Made by a program: the position numbers and the translations under genes. Source: Phenylobacterium sp. (GTDB taxonomy: Bacteria > Pseudomonadota > Alphaproteobacteria > Caulobacterales > Caulobacteraceae). Taken from it: a DNA stretch of 64,000 nucleotides. The stretch spans positions 62,001 through 126,000 of the forward strand of contig NZ_JAUXSP010000003.1 of the NCBI RefSeq assembly GCF_030679875.1. The letters are read 5' to 3'. This document shows positions 1 to 9,257 of the stretch, in pieces (the first letter of the stretch is position 1; every line of letters begins with the position of its first letter). Below the pieces are notes generated by a model that saw only the letters and a program-made list of their open reading frames with translations, was not told the DNA's origin and searched no databases.

Positions 1-597
1 AGCGCCGTCGCCGACGCCAGCATCGGCCTGGCAGCGCGGCTTTCACAGGTGTCTGTCGGGCCCATGTTGAACGCGCCGGCCACCCTGCCCACCCCCGTGG
101 TCCGCGAACTGCAATGGGAGGGGCAGGACATCGACGGGGACGGTCAGCCCGACTTCGTCAATCCGACCGGGCAGGCGCCGCGCACCCATGACGCCTATGG
201 CTCCGGGGCCTATGGCGCGTCGCGGGACGGCGGGGTGCGCGCCCATGAGGGCGTCGATTACGCCGCCACCGCCGGACAGGTCGTGGTCGCGCCGATCTCC
301 GGCTATGTGACCAAGATCGGCCACGCCTATTCCAGCGATACGAGCCTGCAGTTCGTGGAGATCACCAATCCTGCCCTCGGCTACGAGGCGCGGGTCTTCT
401 ACATCAAGCCTGGGGTCAGGGAGGGTCAGGCCGTCCGCCTGGGCGCCCCCATCGGAACGGCTCGCGGCCTGCAGGACAAGTATCCCGGCGGCATGACCGA
501 CCATGTTCACCTGGAGCTGGCCAAGGCGAAGAGCCGCTTCGACGCCACAGAGGTGCTGGTCGCCCGCTACGTCGCCGTCGAGACCGCCGCCGACTAA
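1..597 (+). CDS. M23 family metalloendopeptidase (5' end outside window)
   Basis: The reading frame is open from the first base, so the gene probably starts upstream. A GTG at 49 could start a 182-residue product, but no Shine-Dalgarno sequence precedes it. The visible part carries a full LytM/M23 zinc site: HEGVD supplies His and Asp four residues apart, and HVH near the end supplies the last two histidines. Family members cut peptide cross-links of peptidoglycan in the periplasm, or act as inactive activators of amidases when the site is degenerate; here the ligands look intact. An acidic stretch reading DIDGDGQPDF before the catalytic core resembles a calcium-binding loop. The downstream P450 gene is 140 bp away and seems to be a separate unit. 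The family call is firm; target and N-terminal architecture are unknown. Confidence 0.8.
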   Translation, partial: SAVADASIGLAARLSQVSVGPMLNAPATLPTPVVRELQWEGQDIDGDGQPDFVNPTGQAPRTHDAYGSGAYGASRDGGVRAHEGVDYAATAGQVVVAPISGYVTKIGHAYSSDTSLQFVEITNPALGYEARVFYIKPGVREGQAVRLGAPIGTARGLQDKYPGGMTDHVHLELAKAKSRFDATEVLVARYVAVETAAD

Positions 598-737
598 GAC
601 CCCGCCCCTCCCCCCCGGTCAGGCCCGCATTCTTCGCTTGCCGAATGCTGTTCGGAAGGTCGGAATGAACCCGACAAGGCGCGGACCTGCACGGTCGAAG
701 CGCCGGACTAGGGCGGTCAACGCCCAGGGAGGATGCG

Positions 738-2030
738 ATGAACATCAGAGTGAGCCCCCAGGACGACTCCGTCGAAGCCGTCGCGGCGACCCCGCTCAGC
801 CAGCTCAACCCCGGTCGGGCGGCGCGCTTCCAGGACGACACCATCTGGCCGGTGTTTGAACGCCTGCGCCGGGAGGACCCGGTCCACCTGACCGAGGACA
901 GCGAGTTTGGCCGCTACTGGTCAGTGACCCGGTGGGACGACATCCTGGCCGTCGACACCAACCACGAGGCCTTCTCCTCGGCCGAGGGCATCACCCTGCC
1001 CAACCTTGAAGCGCTCGAAGCGCAGCGCAAGGCGCTCGGCGAAGACCGGCCCCGCCGCGCCGGCGCCGGATTCATCACCATGGACGAGCCTGACCACGGC
1101 CGGCAGCGCAAGGCGGTCAGCCCGACGGTGGCGCCGGGCAACATCGCCAAGATGTCCCCCATCGTGCGCGAGCGGGCCGGCGAAATCCTGGACTCCCTGC
1201 CCATCGGCCAGGAATTCGACTGGGTGGATCTGGTGTCCAAGGAGCTGACGGCCATGACGCTGGCCACGCTCTTCGACTTTCCCTTCGAGGACCGGCGCAA
1301 GCTGACCTACTGGTCTGACGTGGTCACCAACGCCCCTGGCCATGGCCCTGTGACCAGTTGGGAGCAGAAGGCCCGGGAAATGATGGACTGCTTCGGCACG
1401 TTCAAGCAGATCTGGGACCAGCGGGTCGACGCCCCTGAGCCCGGGATCGACCTGATCTCCATGATGGCCAACAACACCGCCACCCGGGACATGCCGGTCC
1501 AGGAATTCCAGGGCAATGTCATCCTGCTGATCGTCGGTGGCAATGACACCACCCGCAACACCATCTCCGGCAGCGTCTATGCGCTGAACAAGAACCCCGA
1601 CCAGTACGCCAAGCTGCGGGCCAATCCGGAGCTGATCTCCTCCATGGTGTCGGAGACCATCCGCTGGCAGACCCCGCTGGCCCACATGGCCCGGGTGGCC
1701 AACCGGGATATCGAGGTGGGCGGCAAGATGATCCGCCAGGGCGACCGGGTGGTCATGTGGTACATCTCGGGCAACCGGGATGAGGGCCGCATCGAGCGGC
1801 CCAACGACTACATCATCGACCGGGAGCGCCCCCGCGAGCACCTGTCCTTCGGCTTCGGCATCCACCGCTGCGTCGGCAATCGGGTGGCCGAGATGCAGCT
1901 GACCATCATCTGGGAGGAGATCCTCAAGCGCTTCCCGGAGATCAAGGTGCTGGCCGAGCCGCAGCGCACCTTCTCGTCCTTCGTCCACGGCTACGAGACC
2001 CTGCCGGTCATCATTCCCGCCCGCCACTGA
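738..2030 (+). CDS. Cytochrome P450, CYP153-type alkane/fatty-acid terminal hydroxylase
   Basis: This 430-residue soluble P450 has the haem-binding loop FGFGIHRCVG with the thiolate ligand at Cys378, an I-helix motif GGNDTTRN, and the ExxR helix ETIRW. The I-helix sequence and the segment VVMWYISGNRD are typical of the CYP153 family, which hydroxylates the terminal carbon of n-alkanes, alcohols or fatty acids using ferredoxin and a ferredoxin reductase. No ferredoxin or reductase gene lies next to it, so electron partners must come from elsewhere. The ATG is preceded by GGGAGG. A perfect hairpin terminator follows at 2061-2086. Substrate is inferred from the family only; a terpene or steroid substrate cannot be excluded. 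Confidence 0.85.
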   Translation: MNIRVSPQDDSVEAVAATPLSQLNPGRAARFQDDTIWPVFERLRREDPVHLTEDSEFGRYWSVTRWDDILAVDTNHEAFSSAEGITLPNLEALEAQRKALGEDRPRRAGAGFITMDEPDHGRQRKAVSPTVAPGNIAKMSPIVRERAGEILDSLPIGQEFDWVDLVSKELTAMTLATLFDFPFEDRRKLTYWSDVVTNAPGHGPVTSWEQKAREMMDCFGTFKQIWDQRVDAPEPGIDLISMMANNTATRDMPVQEFQGNVILLIVGGNDTTRNTISGSVYALNKNPDQYAKLRANPELISSMVSETIRWQTPLAHMARVANRDIEVGGKMIRQGDRVVMWYISGNRDEGRIERPNDYIIDRERPREHLSFGFGIHRCVGNRVAEMQLTIIWEEILKRFPEIKVLAEPQRTFSSFVHGYETLPVIIPARH

Positions 2031-2060
2031 GACGAAACCGGCGAGTTCCCGAACCAGATA

Positions 2061-2086
2061 AACGCCCTCCGGAAACGGAGGGCGTT
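2061..2086. terminator. Bidirectional hairpin terminator between convergent genes
   Basis: A perfect 11-bp stem (AACGCCCTCCG / CGGAGGGCGTT) closes a GAAA tetraloop. It lies 30 bp after the P450 stop and about 50 bp beyond the stop of the converging receptor gene. The T-tract is short, so termination strength is uncertain. Confidence 0.65.
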
Positions 2087-2134
2087 CGTCCTGCTGGGGT
2101 AATCTTTGCTCGCAGGAGACGGCGCCTCTGTGCG

Positions 2135-4219
2135 CTAGAACCGTCCCGAAATCCGCAGAGTGTAGGATCGCGTCCCAAAGCCGCCTGTCGCCCGCCTGGT
2201 CTCGATGCCTGACAGATTGGAGGGCAGCGATCGGTCGGGGAGGAAGAAGCGGCGCTCACGCACTTCCTCGGGCAACAGGATATCCGCCGCCGTCAGGCGG
2301 ATAACGAGGCCTGGAATGGCCGTGGTCTCCACATACAGGTCGAGGCTCCCACGATCCCAGACCGTCGAACGCTGTTCCCGAACTCGAAATACGTCAACCT
2401 CCTCGGCCCGTTCCCACAGCGCGCCCCAGGCCAGGCTCTGGTTTGGGAGGGGCTGGCGGAGGTCGATCGAGTAGCTCCAGTGGGTCTCGTTGGCGAACCG
2501 CCGCGGCTGGCCGGTCAGGGGATCATCGACGCGGGTCTCCCGGGCCAGTCCGCGCAGTCTGAGTTCGCCCCGCGTCAGGCCGACAGAATCCAGGGGAAGC
2601 AGGGCGTCGATCCGTCCCCCAGCACGCCAGCCGTCGCCAAGATTGCCCGGCGCATCAAACTGCGACCTCACCGGAATCTGGTCCTGTACGGCCTCCACAT
2701 GCTCATAGAATGCCGAGAGAGTCAGAACGGCCTTGGCGCCGAACCGGCGCTCCCAGTCCAGTTGGGCGCGCCAGGTCCGCTCGGGCTCCAGATTGGGATT
2801 GCCGAGGTCCACGGTCCCATCGAAAAGGGAGACCGCGCTGGCAAACTCGTTGAAATCCAGCTGAGCGACGTCACGCTCAAGACGCAGCCTGACCTGTTCG
2901 CGGGGACTTGGTGTCCAGGTGGCGACAAGGCGCGGCTTCACAAAGGTGAAACTGCGCTCCTGGTTTGCGTCCCCTGACTGGGTGATGCGCGAGGTTTCGA
3001 TGACGATCCCCCTCTCGATCCGAAGCCGTTCGGTTGGGTTCGAGGTTTCGGTCAGGAAGAGTTCGCCTCGCACCTCCTCCACTTCGGTATTGGCGACCGG
3101 GAGCACGGTGGGTTGACGCCCGCGACCCACATCGACGTCGATATCGAGCCCGCTCTCCAGGAAATTGAACGCCGCCTCCGCCCCGGCCTCGAAGTTCCGC
3201 CCCGGCGTGGGACTGAACGACCAAATGACCCGGCCGATGTATTCGCCGCTCTCGCTCTCGCGGCGGATGAAGGTGCTGCGGCCAAGGCCCGTGCTGGGGA
3301 GGGTCGCGTAGCGCTCATTCGAGCCCTTATCGCGCCGAGCGCCCAGGGCGAGCAGCTTAATAGAGGTTCTGGACGTCAGCTGGTGTTCCCAATCGCCCCC
3401 CATCTCAAGCGCCAGGGCAGGGTCGCCGCGCACAAGGCTGTCTTCGGTTCTGATCCGCGACCCGCCTGGGGCAAACACCTCGGAATAGGTGTGACGGCCT
3501 TCGCGGGTCGGCGTCACCTGCAGGCTCGCATTCAGCGTGTCGCGGGGCGTGGGACGCCAGGTCACCCGCCCGTTCAGCTTGTATTCGTAATAGGCGCCCT
3601 GGAGATATTCGGGGCCGAATTCGCGGGGCGCGCCGCGGGGGTCGGTGGTGACCTTCTCATACTCGATCCGGCCACGTCGAGCGGGCTGAGCCTGTATGGA
3701 GAGGCCTATATCGGCTTGGCCGATGCGAAAGGCGCTGGTCGCAATCGCGATCGGATTGACCGTCCAGCCGGGTTCCAGAAGGCCGGCTTGCAGGACGAAG
3801 GTGTTGGTGGCTCCCGCCTGGCGAGGCCGAAGCCGCACATCGACGATCAGGGCATGACCACCCCCATCAGCCGCGCCGCCGCCGGCGATGACATCGACAC
3901 GCTCCACATCCCGCGCTGAGATCCGGGAAAGCTGCTCAGAGATAAGGACCTTTGAACTTGGACGATCCCCGTTGATCAGAACGTTTCCCGCCGAGGCGGC
4001 GAAACCCCGTCGGTCCTGTCCGTCCGTCAGGGTGAATCCTGGAATCCGCCTGACCATGTCCTCGGCGGTGACAGGATTGAACGGTGAAAAGTAGTCCGCT
4101 GGATAGCTCTGGGCGCGCGTGTCCGGGTCTGGCGAGGTCTGCCCAAGCGCGAGACCAGGCGCCCCTGAAACGACACAGGCCACAAGCAGCCAGATTGCAA
4201 TCGACCTGTGCGTGACCAT
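2135..4219 (-). CDS. TonB-dependent receptor-like outer membrane protein
   Basis: The 694-residue product has a signal peptide (hydrophobic core about residues 8-25, cleavage after LALG), then a plug-like domain beginning near residue 45 (AEDMVRRIPGFTL, followed by LINGDRPSS and ISARDVERVDVIAGG). The remainder is rich in alternating polar and hydrophobic strands and ends in aromatic Phe after SYTLRISG, the usual C-terminal signature of an outer membrane barrel. It is much shorter than the two receptors at 18640 and 22196 and has no obvious EEIVVTG box. A TetR gene sits directly upstream in the same direction, with a palindrome between them, so TetR control is likely. Ligand unknown; a hydrophobic substrate linked to the neighbouring CYP153 is only a guess. 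Confidence 0.75.
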   Translation of the reverse strand: MVTHRSIAIWLLVACVVSGAPGLALGQTSPDPDTRAQSYPADYFSPFNPVTAEDMVRRIPGFTLTDGQDRRGFAASAGNVLINGDRPSSKVLISEQLSRISARDVERVDVIAGGGAADGGGHALIVDVRLRPRQAGATNTFVLQAGLLEPGWTVNPIAIATSAFRIGQADIGLSIQAQPARRGRIEYEKVTTDPRGAPREFGPEYLQGAYYEYKLNGRVTWRPTPRDTLNASLQVTPTREGRHTYSEVFAPGGSRIRTEDSLVRGDPALALEMGGDWEHQLTSRTSIKLLALGARRDKGSNERYATLPSTGLGRSTFIRRESESGEYIGRVIWSFSPTPGRNFEAGAEAAFNFLESGLDIDVDVGRGRQPTVLPVANTEVEEVRGELFLTETSNPTERLRIERGIVIETSRITQSGDANQERSFTFVKPRLVATWTPSPREQVRLRLERDVAQLDFNEFASAVSLFDGTVDLGNPNLEPERTWRAQLDWERRFGAKAVLTLSAFYEHVEAVQDQIPVRSQFDAPGNLGDGWRAGGRIDALLPLDSVGLTRGELRLRGLARETRVDDPLTGQPRRFANETHWSYSIDLRQPLPNQSLAWGALWERAEEVDVFRVREQRSTVWDRGSLDLYVETTAIPGLVIRLTAADILLPEEVRERRFFLPDRSLPSNLSGIETRRATGGFGTRSYTLRISGRF

Positions 4220-4226
4220 GAGAGCA

Positions 4227-4268
4227 ACCCCCGCTTAATCTAGACTCAAGTCTAAATTCAGCGGGGGT
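4227..4268. promoter_or_regulatory. Nested inverted repeats, candidate TetR operator
   Basis: The 53-bp gap between the tetR stop and the receptor start holds an inner palindrome TAGACT-CA-AGTCTA (4241-4254) inside an outer repeat ACCCCCGCT (4227-4235) / AGCGGGGGT (4260-4268). The inner element has the size and symmetry of a TetR operator. The outer pair could form a transcript hairpin that acts as a weak terminator after tetR or overlaps the receptor ribosome-binding region. Function is inferred. Confidence 0.5.
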
Positions 4269-4272
4269 CGGG

Positions 4273-4884
4273 TCAATCTGTTTTCGCGACCGCGATCCCG
4301 TCGAGGAGGACGCCGGCCAAGTCTGACAGCATCGGCTCCAGCGCCGCGTCGCTAGGCCCGTGCAGCCACTGGGTCACCGCCCCGGCCAGAAGACTGTCAA
4401 AGGCCGTCGCCAGGGTTTCGGCCCCTGGCCTTGGGTCGAGTTCGCCGAGCCCCTGCCCACGCCGCATGAGGTCTACTAGGCGATCAAAGGCGAGGCGACG
4501 CAGGGCCGGGGATTCCCCCTCGGCCTCCAGTCCCATGGAGACCTTCCGGATTTCGCCGAACACGGCACGGTGCACGGCGCGGTTGGCTTCCAGGCCCAGC
4601 GCCATCTGACGGAAGAGTTCGCGCAAGAGTTCCGATGTGGTGGCCGCCTGCGCGGCCAACGCCCTGTCCAGGAGGTCACCATAGGCCCGAAGCGAGCGTG
4701 CGGTGAGCGCATCGAGGATCAGCGCCTTGGACCCGAACTGGTTGAAAACCGTCGCCCGAGACAGTCCGGCGGCCCTGGCGATGTCGCTCATCGAGGTCTC
4801 ATGAAGGCCCCGCTCTGCGAACAGGGCCTGTGCCGCCGCCAGAATCTGTTCCCTCGACTGGCGTCCATAGGTCCGAGCCGTCAT
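4273..4884 (-). CDS. TetR/AcrR family transcriptional regulator
   Basis: This 203-residue protein starts with a TetR DNA-binding domain (residues about 8-58): REQILAAAQALFAERG, then the helix-turn-helix MSDIARAAGLSRATVFNQFGSK. The remaining all-helical part is the variable ligand-binding and dimerisation domain. The ATG has GGGAG seven bases upstream. The gene lies immediately before the TonB receptor-like gene, on the same strand, separated by 53 bp that contain a TetR-like palindrome. Local repression of the receptor is therefore the simplest reading. Whether it also controls the P450 gene cannot be told. The inducer is unknown. Confidence 0.85.
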   Translation of the reverse strand: MTARTYGRQSREQILAAAQALFAERGLHETSMSDIARAAGLSRATVFNQFGSKALILDALTARSLRAYGDLLDRALAAQAATTSELLRELFRQMALGLEANRAVHRAVFGEIRKVSMGLEAEGESPALRRLAFDRLVDLMRRGQGLGELDPRPGAETLATAFDSLLAGAVTQWLHGPSDAALEPMLSDLAGVLLDGIAVAKTD

Positions 4885-4941
4885 GCCGTTCTCCCATCAA
4901 CGGGGCGTCAGCCTCAGCATGCTCCGCTGTCCCCAAACGAA

Positions 4942-4969
4942 GAAGGCCCTCCGAAACCGGAGGGCCTTC
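4942..4969 (-). terminator. Rho-independent terminator of ilvC
   Basis: A perfect 12-bp stem (GAAGGCCCTCCG / CGGAGGGCCTTC) with a four-base loop lies 32 bp past the ilvC stop. On the minus strand it is followed by a T-rich tail (TTCG then TTTG). It also separates ilvC from the tetR gene. Confidence 0.75.
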
Positions 4970-5000
4970 CATCATTGGAACGACAATCAATCTGGCGCGC

Positions 5001-6110
<1,110 letters not shown>

Positions 6111-6191
6111 TCAAGGGGCGCAGCGTCATGCGCCACCCTTGCGCCCATCAGGCTGCGCACAGAGAGTGCGCCCGACACAGGGAGACCCACC

Positions 6192-6746
6192 ATGGACGTA
6201 ACCGCGCAGCAGGTGGTGAAGACCTGGCGGGAGGCCGGGCCGCCCAAGTGGTTCGCCAAGGACGAGGCCTTCGATCGCAGCCTTGCGAAGGACTTCGAGG
6301 CCGCCCACCACGCCGCGGCCCGAGGCGAGATGGACGCCTGGGCCGAGACGGCCGAAGGGGCTCTGGCCCTGCTGATCCTCCTCGACCAGGTGCCCCGCAA
6401 CATCTTCCGCGGCTCCGGTCACGCCTTCGCCACCGACGGCAAGGCCCGAGCCATCGCCAAGGCCGCCATCACGGCGGGTCACGACAAGGCGACCACCGCG
6501 ATCCTGCGCCCCTTTTTCTATCTTCCCTTCGAGCACTCCGAGGAAATGGGCGACCAGGACGAGGCCGTACGCCTGTGCGCCACCCTGAGGGCCGAAGAGG
6601 GGGACGAGGACACCCTGAAGTGGGCGGAGGTTCATCGGGACATCATCGTCCGCTTCGGTCGGTTCCCGCACCGCAACGCAGCCCTCGGTCGCCGGACCAG
6701 CCCAAGCGAACAGGCCTTTCTCGATGAGGGCGGGTTCTCCGGCTGA
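6192..6746 (+). CDS. DUF924 family protein
   Basis: This 184-residue soluble, mostly helical protein has the hallmarks of DUF924: VVKTWREAGPPKWFAKDEAFD at the start (read as separate motifs), LILLDQVPRNIFRG in the centre, PFFYLPFEHSE after it, and HRDIIVRFGRFPHRN near the end. No enzymatic role is established for the family; its fold is predicted to be a TPR-like helical repeat. The ATG is chosen because GGGAG lies upstream and because family members begin here; an open frame continues upstream opposite ilvC but is antisense. It stands alone between ilvC (divergent) and thyA. Confidence 0.85.
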   Translation: MDVTAQQVVKTWREAGPPKWFAKDEAFDRSLAKDFEAAHHAAARGEMDAWAETAEGALALLILLDQVPRNIFRGSGHAFATDGKARAIAKAAITAGHDKATTAILRPFFYLPFEHSEEMGDQDEAVRLCATLRAEEGDEDTLKWAEVHRDIIVRFGRFPHRNAALGRRTSPSEQAFLDEGGFSG

Positions 6747-6857
6747 GTGCGGCGAGCGGTCTGTGGATAGAGCCGTCGGGGGCCTTGCCGACCCGGCCGA
6801 CCCATGGGCGAATCATGAAAAGCTCTGAGCCCTGAAGCTGATGCGAAAGCCTCGCCC

Positions 6858-7694
6858 GTGAACGCCCACGCCCCATCGCCGGCCGGCCGCGCCGATCACC
6901 CCGAGCGGCAGTATCTCGACCTGCTGGCCGATATCCTGGAAAGCGGCGTCCAGCGGGGCGACCGCACCGGCACCGGCACCCTGGGCGTGTTCGGCCGCCA
7001 GATGCGCTTCGACCTGGCGAAGGGCTTTCCGCTCCTGACCACCAAGAAGCTGCACCGCAAGTCGATCATCCTGGAACTTCTGTGGTTCCTGCGCGGCGAC
7101 ACCAATATCGGCTGGCTGCAGGAGCGGGGCGTCAGCATCTGGGACGAATGGGCCGACGACGCCGGCGAGCTTGGCCCCGTCTATGGCAAGCAGTGGCGCT
7201 CTTGGACCGCGCCGGACGGCCGGGTGATCGACCAGATGGCCAATGTGGTCGAGAGCCTGAAGACCACGCCCCATTCGCGCCGGCACATCGTCAGCGCCTG
7301 GAACCCGGCCGATGTGGACGACATGGCCCTCCCTCCCTGCCACTGCCTGTTCCAGTTCTTCGTCGCCGAGGGAAGGCTGTCCTGCCAGCTCTACCAACGC
7401 TCGGCCGACGTCTTCCTGGGCGTGCCATTCAACATCGCCAGCTACGCCCTGCTGACCCAGATGGTGGCCAAGGTGACGGGCCTGGAGCCCGGCGAGTTCG
7501 TCCATACGCTCGGCGACGCCCACCTCTATCTGAACCATCTCGACCAGGCCCGGGAGCAACTGACCCGCGAGCCTTACCCTTTCCCGACCCTGACCATCGC
7601 CGACAAGCGCGACCTGTTTTCCTTCGACTACGAGGACTTCAAGGTCAGCGGCTACAAGGCCCACGAGAAGATCGCCGCGCCCATCGCGGTCTGA
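6858..7694 (+). CDS. thyA: Thymidylate synthase
   Basis: ThyA methylates dUMP to dTMP with 5,10-methylene-tetrahydrofolate, yielding dihydrofolate. The 278-residue protein has [12 protein letters not shown] near residue 35, the catalytic PPCHC with nucleophile Cys161, and the dUMP-binding [17 protein letters not shown]. The start is GTG with a poor ribosome site; the conserved core begins about residue 15, so the short N-terminal extension is uncertain. folA follows 51 bp downstream and recycles the dihydrofolate product, the classic pairing. The thyA stop is followed by an inverted repeat that reaches into the folA start codon. Confidence 0.96.
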   Translation: MNAHAPSPAGRADHPERQYLDLLADILESGVQRGDRTGTGTLGVFGRQMRFDLAKGFPLLTTKKLHRKSIILELLWFLRGDTNIGWLQERGVSIWDEWADDAGELGPVYGKQWRSWTAPDGRVIDQMANVVESLKTTPHSRRHIVSAWNPADVDDMALPPCHCLFQFFVAEGRLSCQLYQRSADVFLGVPFNIASYALLTQMVAKVTGLEPGEFVHTLGDAHLYLNHLDQAREQLTREPYPFPTLTIADKRDLFSFDYEDFKVSGYKAHEKIAAPIAV

Positions 7695-7719
7695 GCGGCC
7701 AAGCGGCGCTTCCCTGAAG

Positions 7720-7750
7720 GCCATGGGTCGGCTACCCCGAGACCCATGGC
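7720..7750 (+). promoter_or_regulatory. Hairpin burying the folA start codon
   Basis: A perfect 10-bp inverted repeat, GCCATGGGTC (7720-7729) and GACCCATGGC (7741-7750), with an 11-base loop. The right arm contains the folA ATG at 7746-7748, and no Shine-Dalgarno sequence stands in front of that ATG. If the hairpin forms in the thyA-folA transcript it would hide the start codon. A regulatory role is inferred from position only. Confidence 0.5.
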
Positions 7751-8264
7751 ACGCATCCTTCTCACCGCCGGTCCCATCGCCCGCGCCCGCAACGGCGTCA
7801 TTGGCCGCGACGGGGGGCTGCCCTGGCGGCTGAAGAGCGATCTGGTCAACTTCCGCGCCCTGACCCTGGGCAAGCCGGTGATCATGGGCCGCAAGACCTG
7901 GGACAGCCTGCCGAAAAAGCCCCTGCCCGGCCGCACCAACATCGTGCTCAGTCGCGACGGCTCTTTCGCCCCCCGGGACGCCCTGGTGTGTGAAGACTTC
8001 ACGGAGGCGGTGCAGATCGGCCGGGAGATGGCCGACGACGAGGGCGCCGAGGAGGTGTGCGTGATAGGCGGAGCCTCCCTGTTCGAGCTGGCCCTGGCCC
8101 GCGCCCAGCGCATCTATCTGACCGAGGTCGAGGCCGAGGTGAACGGGGACGTGGTCCTGGCCCCCTTCGACGAAAGCGCCTGGACCGAGGTCAGCGCGGT
8201 GCGCCATCCGGCCGGCGAGGACGACGAGTATCCGTTCGTCCTGCGGGTGCTGGAACGGCGCTGA
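7746..8264 (+). CDS. folA: Dihydrofolate reductase
   Basis: FolA reduces dihydrofolate to tetrahydrofolate with NADPH, closing the cycle opened by ThyA. The 172-residue chromosomal-type enzyme shows IARARNGVIGRDGGLPWRLKSDL at the N-terminus (active-site loop and acidic residue in helix B), then GKPVIMGRKTWDSLP, the NADPH-binding LPGRTNIVLSR, and VIGGASLFELAL. An insert of a few residues relative to the E. coli protein is normal in alphaproteobacteria. The ATG lacks a recognisable ribosome-binding site and lies in the arm of a perfect hairpin, so its translation may be coupled to thyA or controlled by structure. Confidence 0.96.
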   Translation: MARILLTAGPIARARNGVIGRDGGLPWRLKSDLVNFRALTLGKPVIMGRKTWDSLPKKPLPGRTNIVLSRDGSFAPRDALVCEDFTEAVQIGREMADDEGAEEVCVIGGASLFELALARAQRIYLTEVEAEVNGDVVLAPFDESAWTEVSAVRHPAGEDDEYPFVLRVLERR

Positions 8265-8342
8265 GGCGCCTCAAAGCCCCCTGGTCCTTACGCAGCGGCG
8301 CCAGCCATACTCCCCCTCAACAAGACAAGAGGAGGACGCCCC

Positions 8343-9254
8343 ATGGACATCGAACTGGTCTGCGAAGGCCTGGAATTCCCCGAAGGCCCCATCGCCATGG
8401 CCGACGGCTCGGTCATCCTCACCGAGATCAAGGCCCAGCGCCTGTCAAGGATCACCCCGGACGGTCGGCGCGAGACCCTGGTGGAGACCGGCGGCGGGCC
8501 CAATGGCGCGGCCATCGGGCCGGACGGGGCGATCTACATCACCAATAATGGCGGTTCCTTCACCTGGCCGCAGCAGGACGGTCTGACCATTCCAGGCTCG
8601 ACGCCGCCCACCCACACCGGCGGCATGATCCAGCGCTATGACCTTGCGACCGGCGCCCTGACCACCCTCTATGAGACCTGCGACGGCCGCCCCTTCGTCG
8701 GGCCCAATGACCTGGTCTTCGACCGCCAGGGGGGCTTCTGGTTCAGCGACCATGGCTGCTCGACGCCGGAGGGGCGCAAGTTCGGGGCGCTCTACTACGC
8801 CAAGGCCGACGGCAGTCATGTGGCGCGGCTGCGCGACCACCTGATCGCGCCCAACGGGGTCGGCCTCTCGCCGGATGAAGATGTGGTCTACCTGGCTGAC
8901 ACCCAGCTTGGACGGCTCTGGGCGTTCGATATCGACCAGCCCGGACAGCTGAAGGCGCCCACGGGCTTTGCGCCAGGTCGGGTGATCGCCAACCTGCCCG
9001 GCTATCAGCTGCTGGACAGCCTGGCGGTCGAGGCCGGCGGCAAGGTGTGCGTGGCGACCATCATCAATGGCGGCGTGACCGCCTTCGATCCGTCCGGGAC
9101 GACGGAGCACTTCCCCATCCCCGACATGATCGTGACCAACATCTGCTTTGGGGGCGCCGACATGCGCGACGCCTGGATCACCGCCTCCTCGACCGGACGG
9201 CTCTACAGGGTGCGCTGGCCAAGGCCCGGGTTGAAGCTCAACTACAACGCCTGA
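8343..9254 (+). CDS. SMP-30/gluconolactonase/LRE family protein
   Basis: This 303-residue cytoplasmic protein fits the SMP-30 six-bladed propeller, a family of metal-dependent lactonases and related hydrolases. Visible signatures are EGLEFPEGPIAMADGS with the metal-binding glutamate, GGGPNGAAIGPDG, GRPFVGPNDLVFDRQGGFWFSD with the conserved Asn-Asp pair, and APNGVGLSPDEDVVYLADT with a second Asn and Asp. A strong GAGGAGG precedes the ATG. It converges with the M61-type gene, whose stop lies three bases past its own. The likely role is lactone hydrolysis in sugar or aromatic breakdown; the substrate is not evident from the neighbours. Confidence 0.85.
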   Translation: MDIELVCEGLEFPEGPIAMADGSVILTEIKAQRLSRITPDGRRETLVETGGGPNGAAIGPDGAIYITNNGGSFTWPQQDGLTIPGSTPPTHTGGMIQRYDLATGALTTLYETCDGRPFVGPNDLVFDRQGGFWFSDHGCSTPEGRKFGALYYAKADGSHVARLRDHLIAPNGVGLSPDEDVVYLADTQLGRLWAFDIDQPGQLKAPTGFAPGRVIANLPGYQLLDSLAVEAGGKVCVATIINGGVTAFDPSGTTEHFPIPDMIVTNICFGGADMRDAWITASSTGRLYRVRWPRPGLKLNYNA

Positions 9255-9257
9255 GAA

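Noticed and set aside
921..2027. Long open frame on the minus strand opposite the P450 gene
   Set aside because: GC-rich coding DNA leaves antisense frames open; the translation has no recognisable motifs and the plus-strand P450 is certain.
7723..7833. A 36-codon ORF starting in the left arm of the folA hairpin, out of frame with folA
   Set aside because: It has a fair ribosome site but proline/alanine-rich content and no sign of selection; kept only as a possible influence on folA translation.
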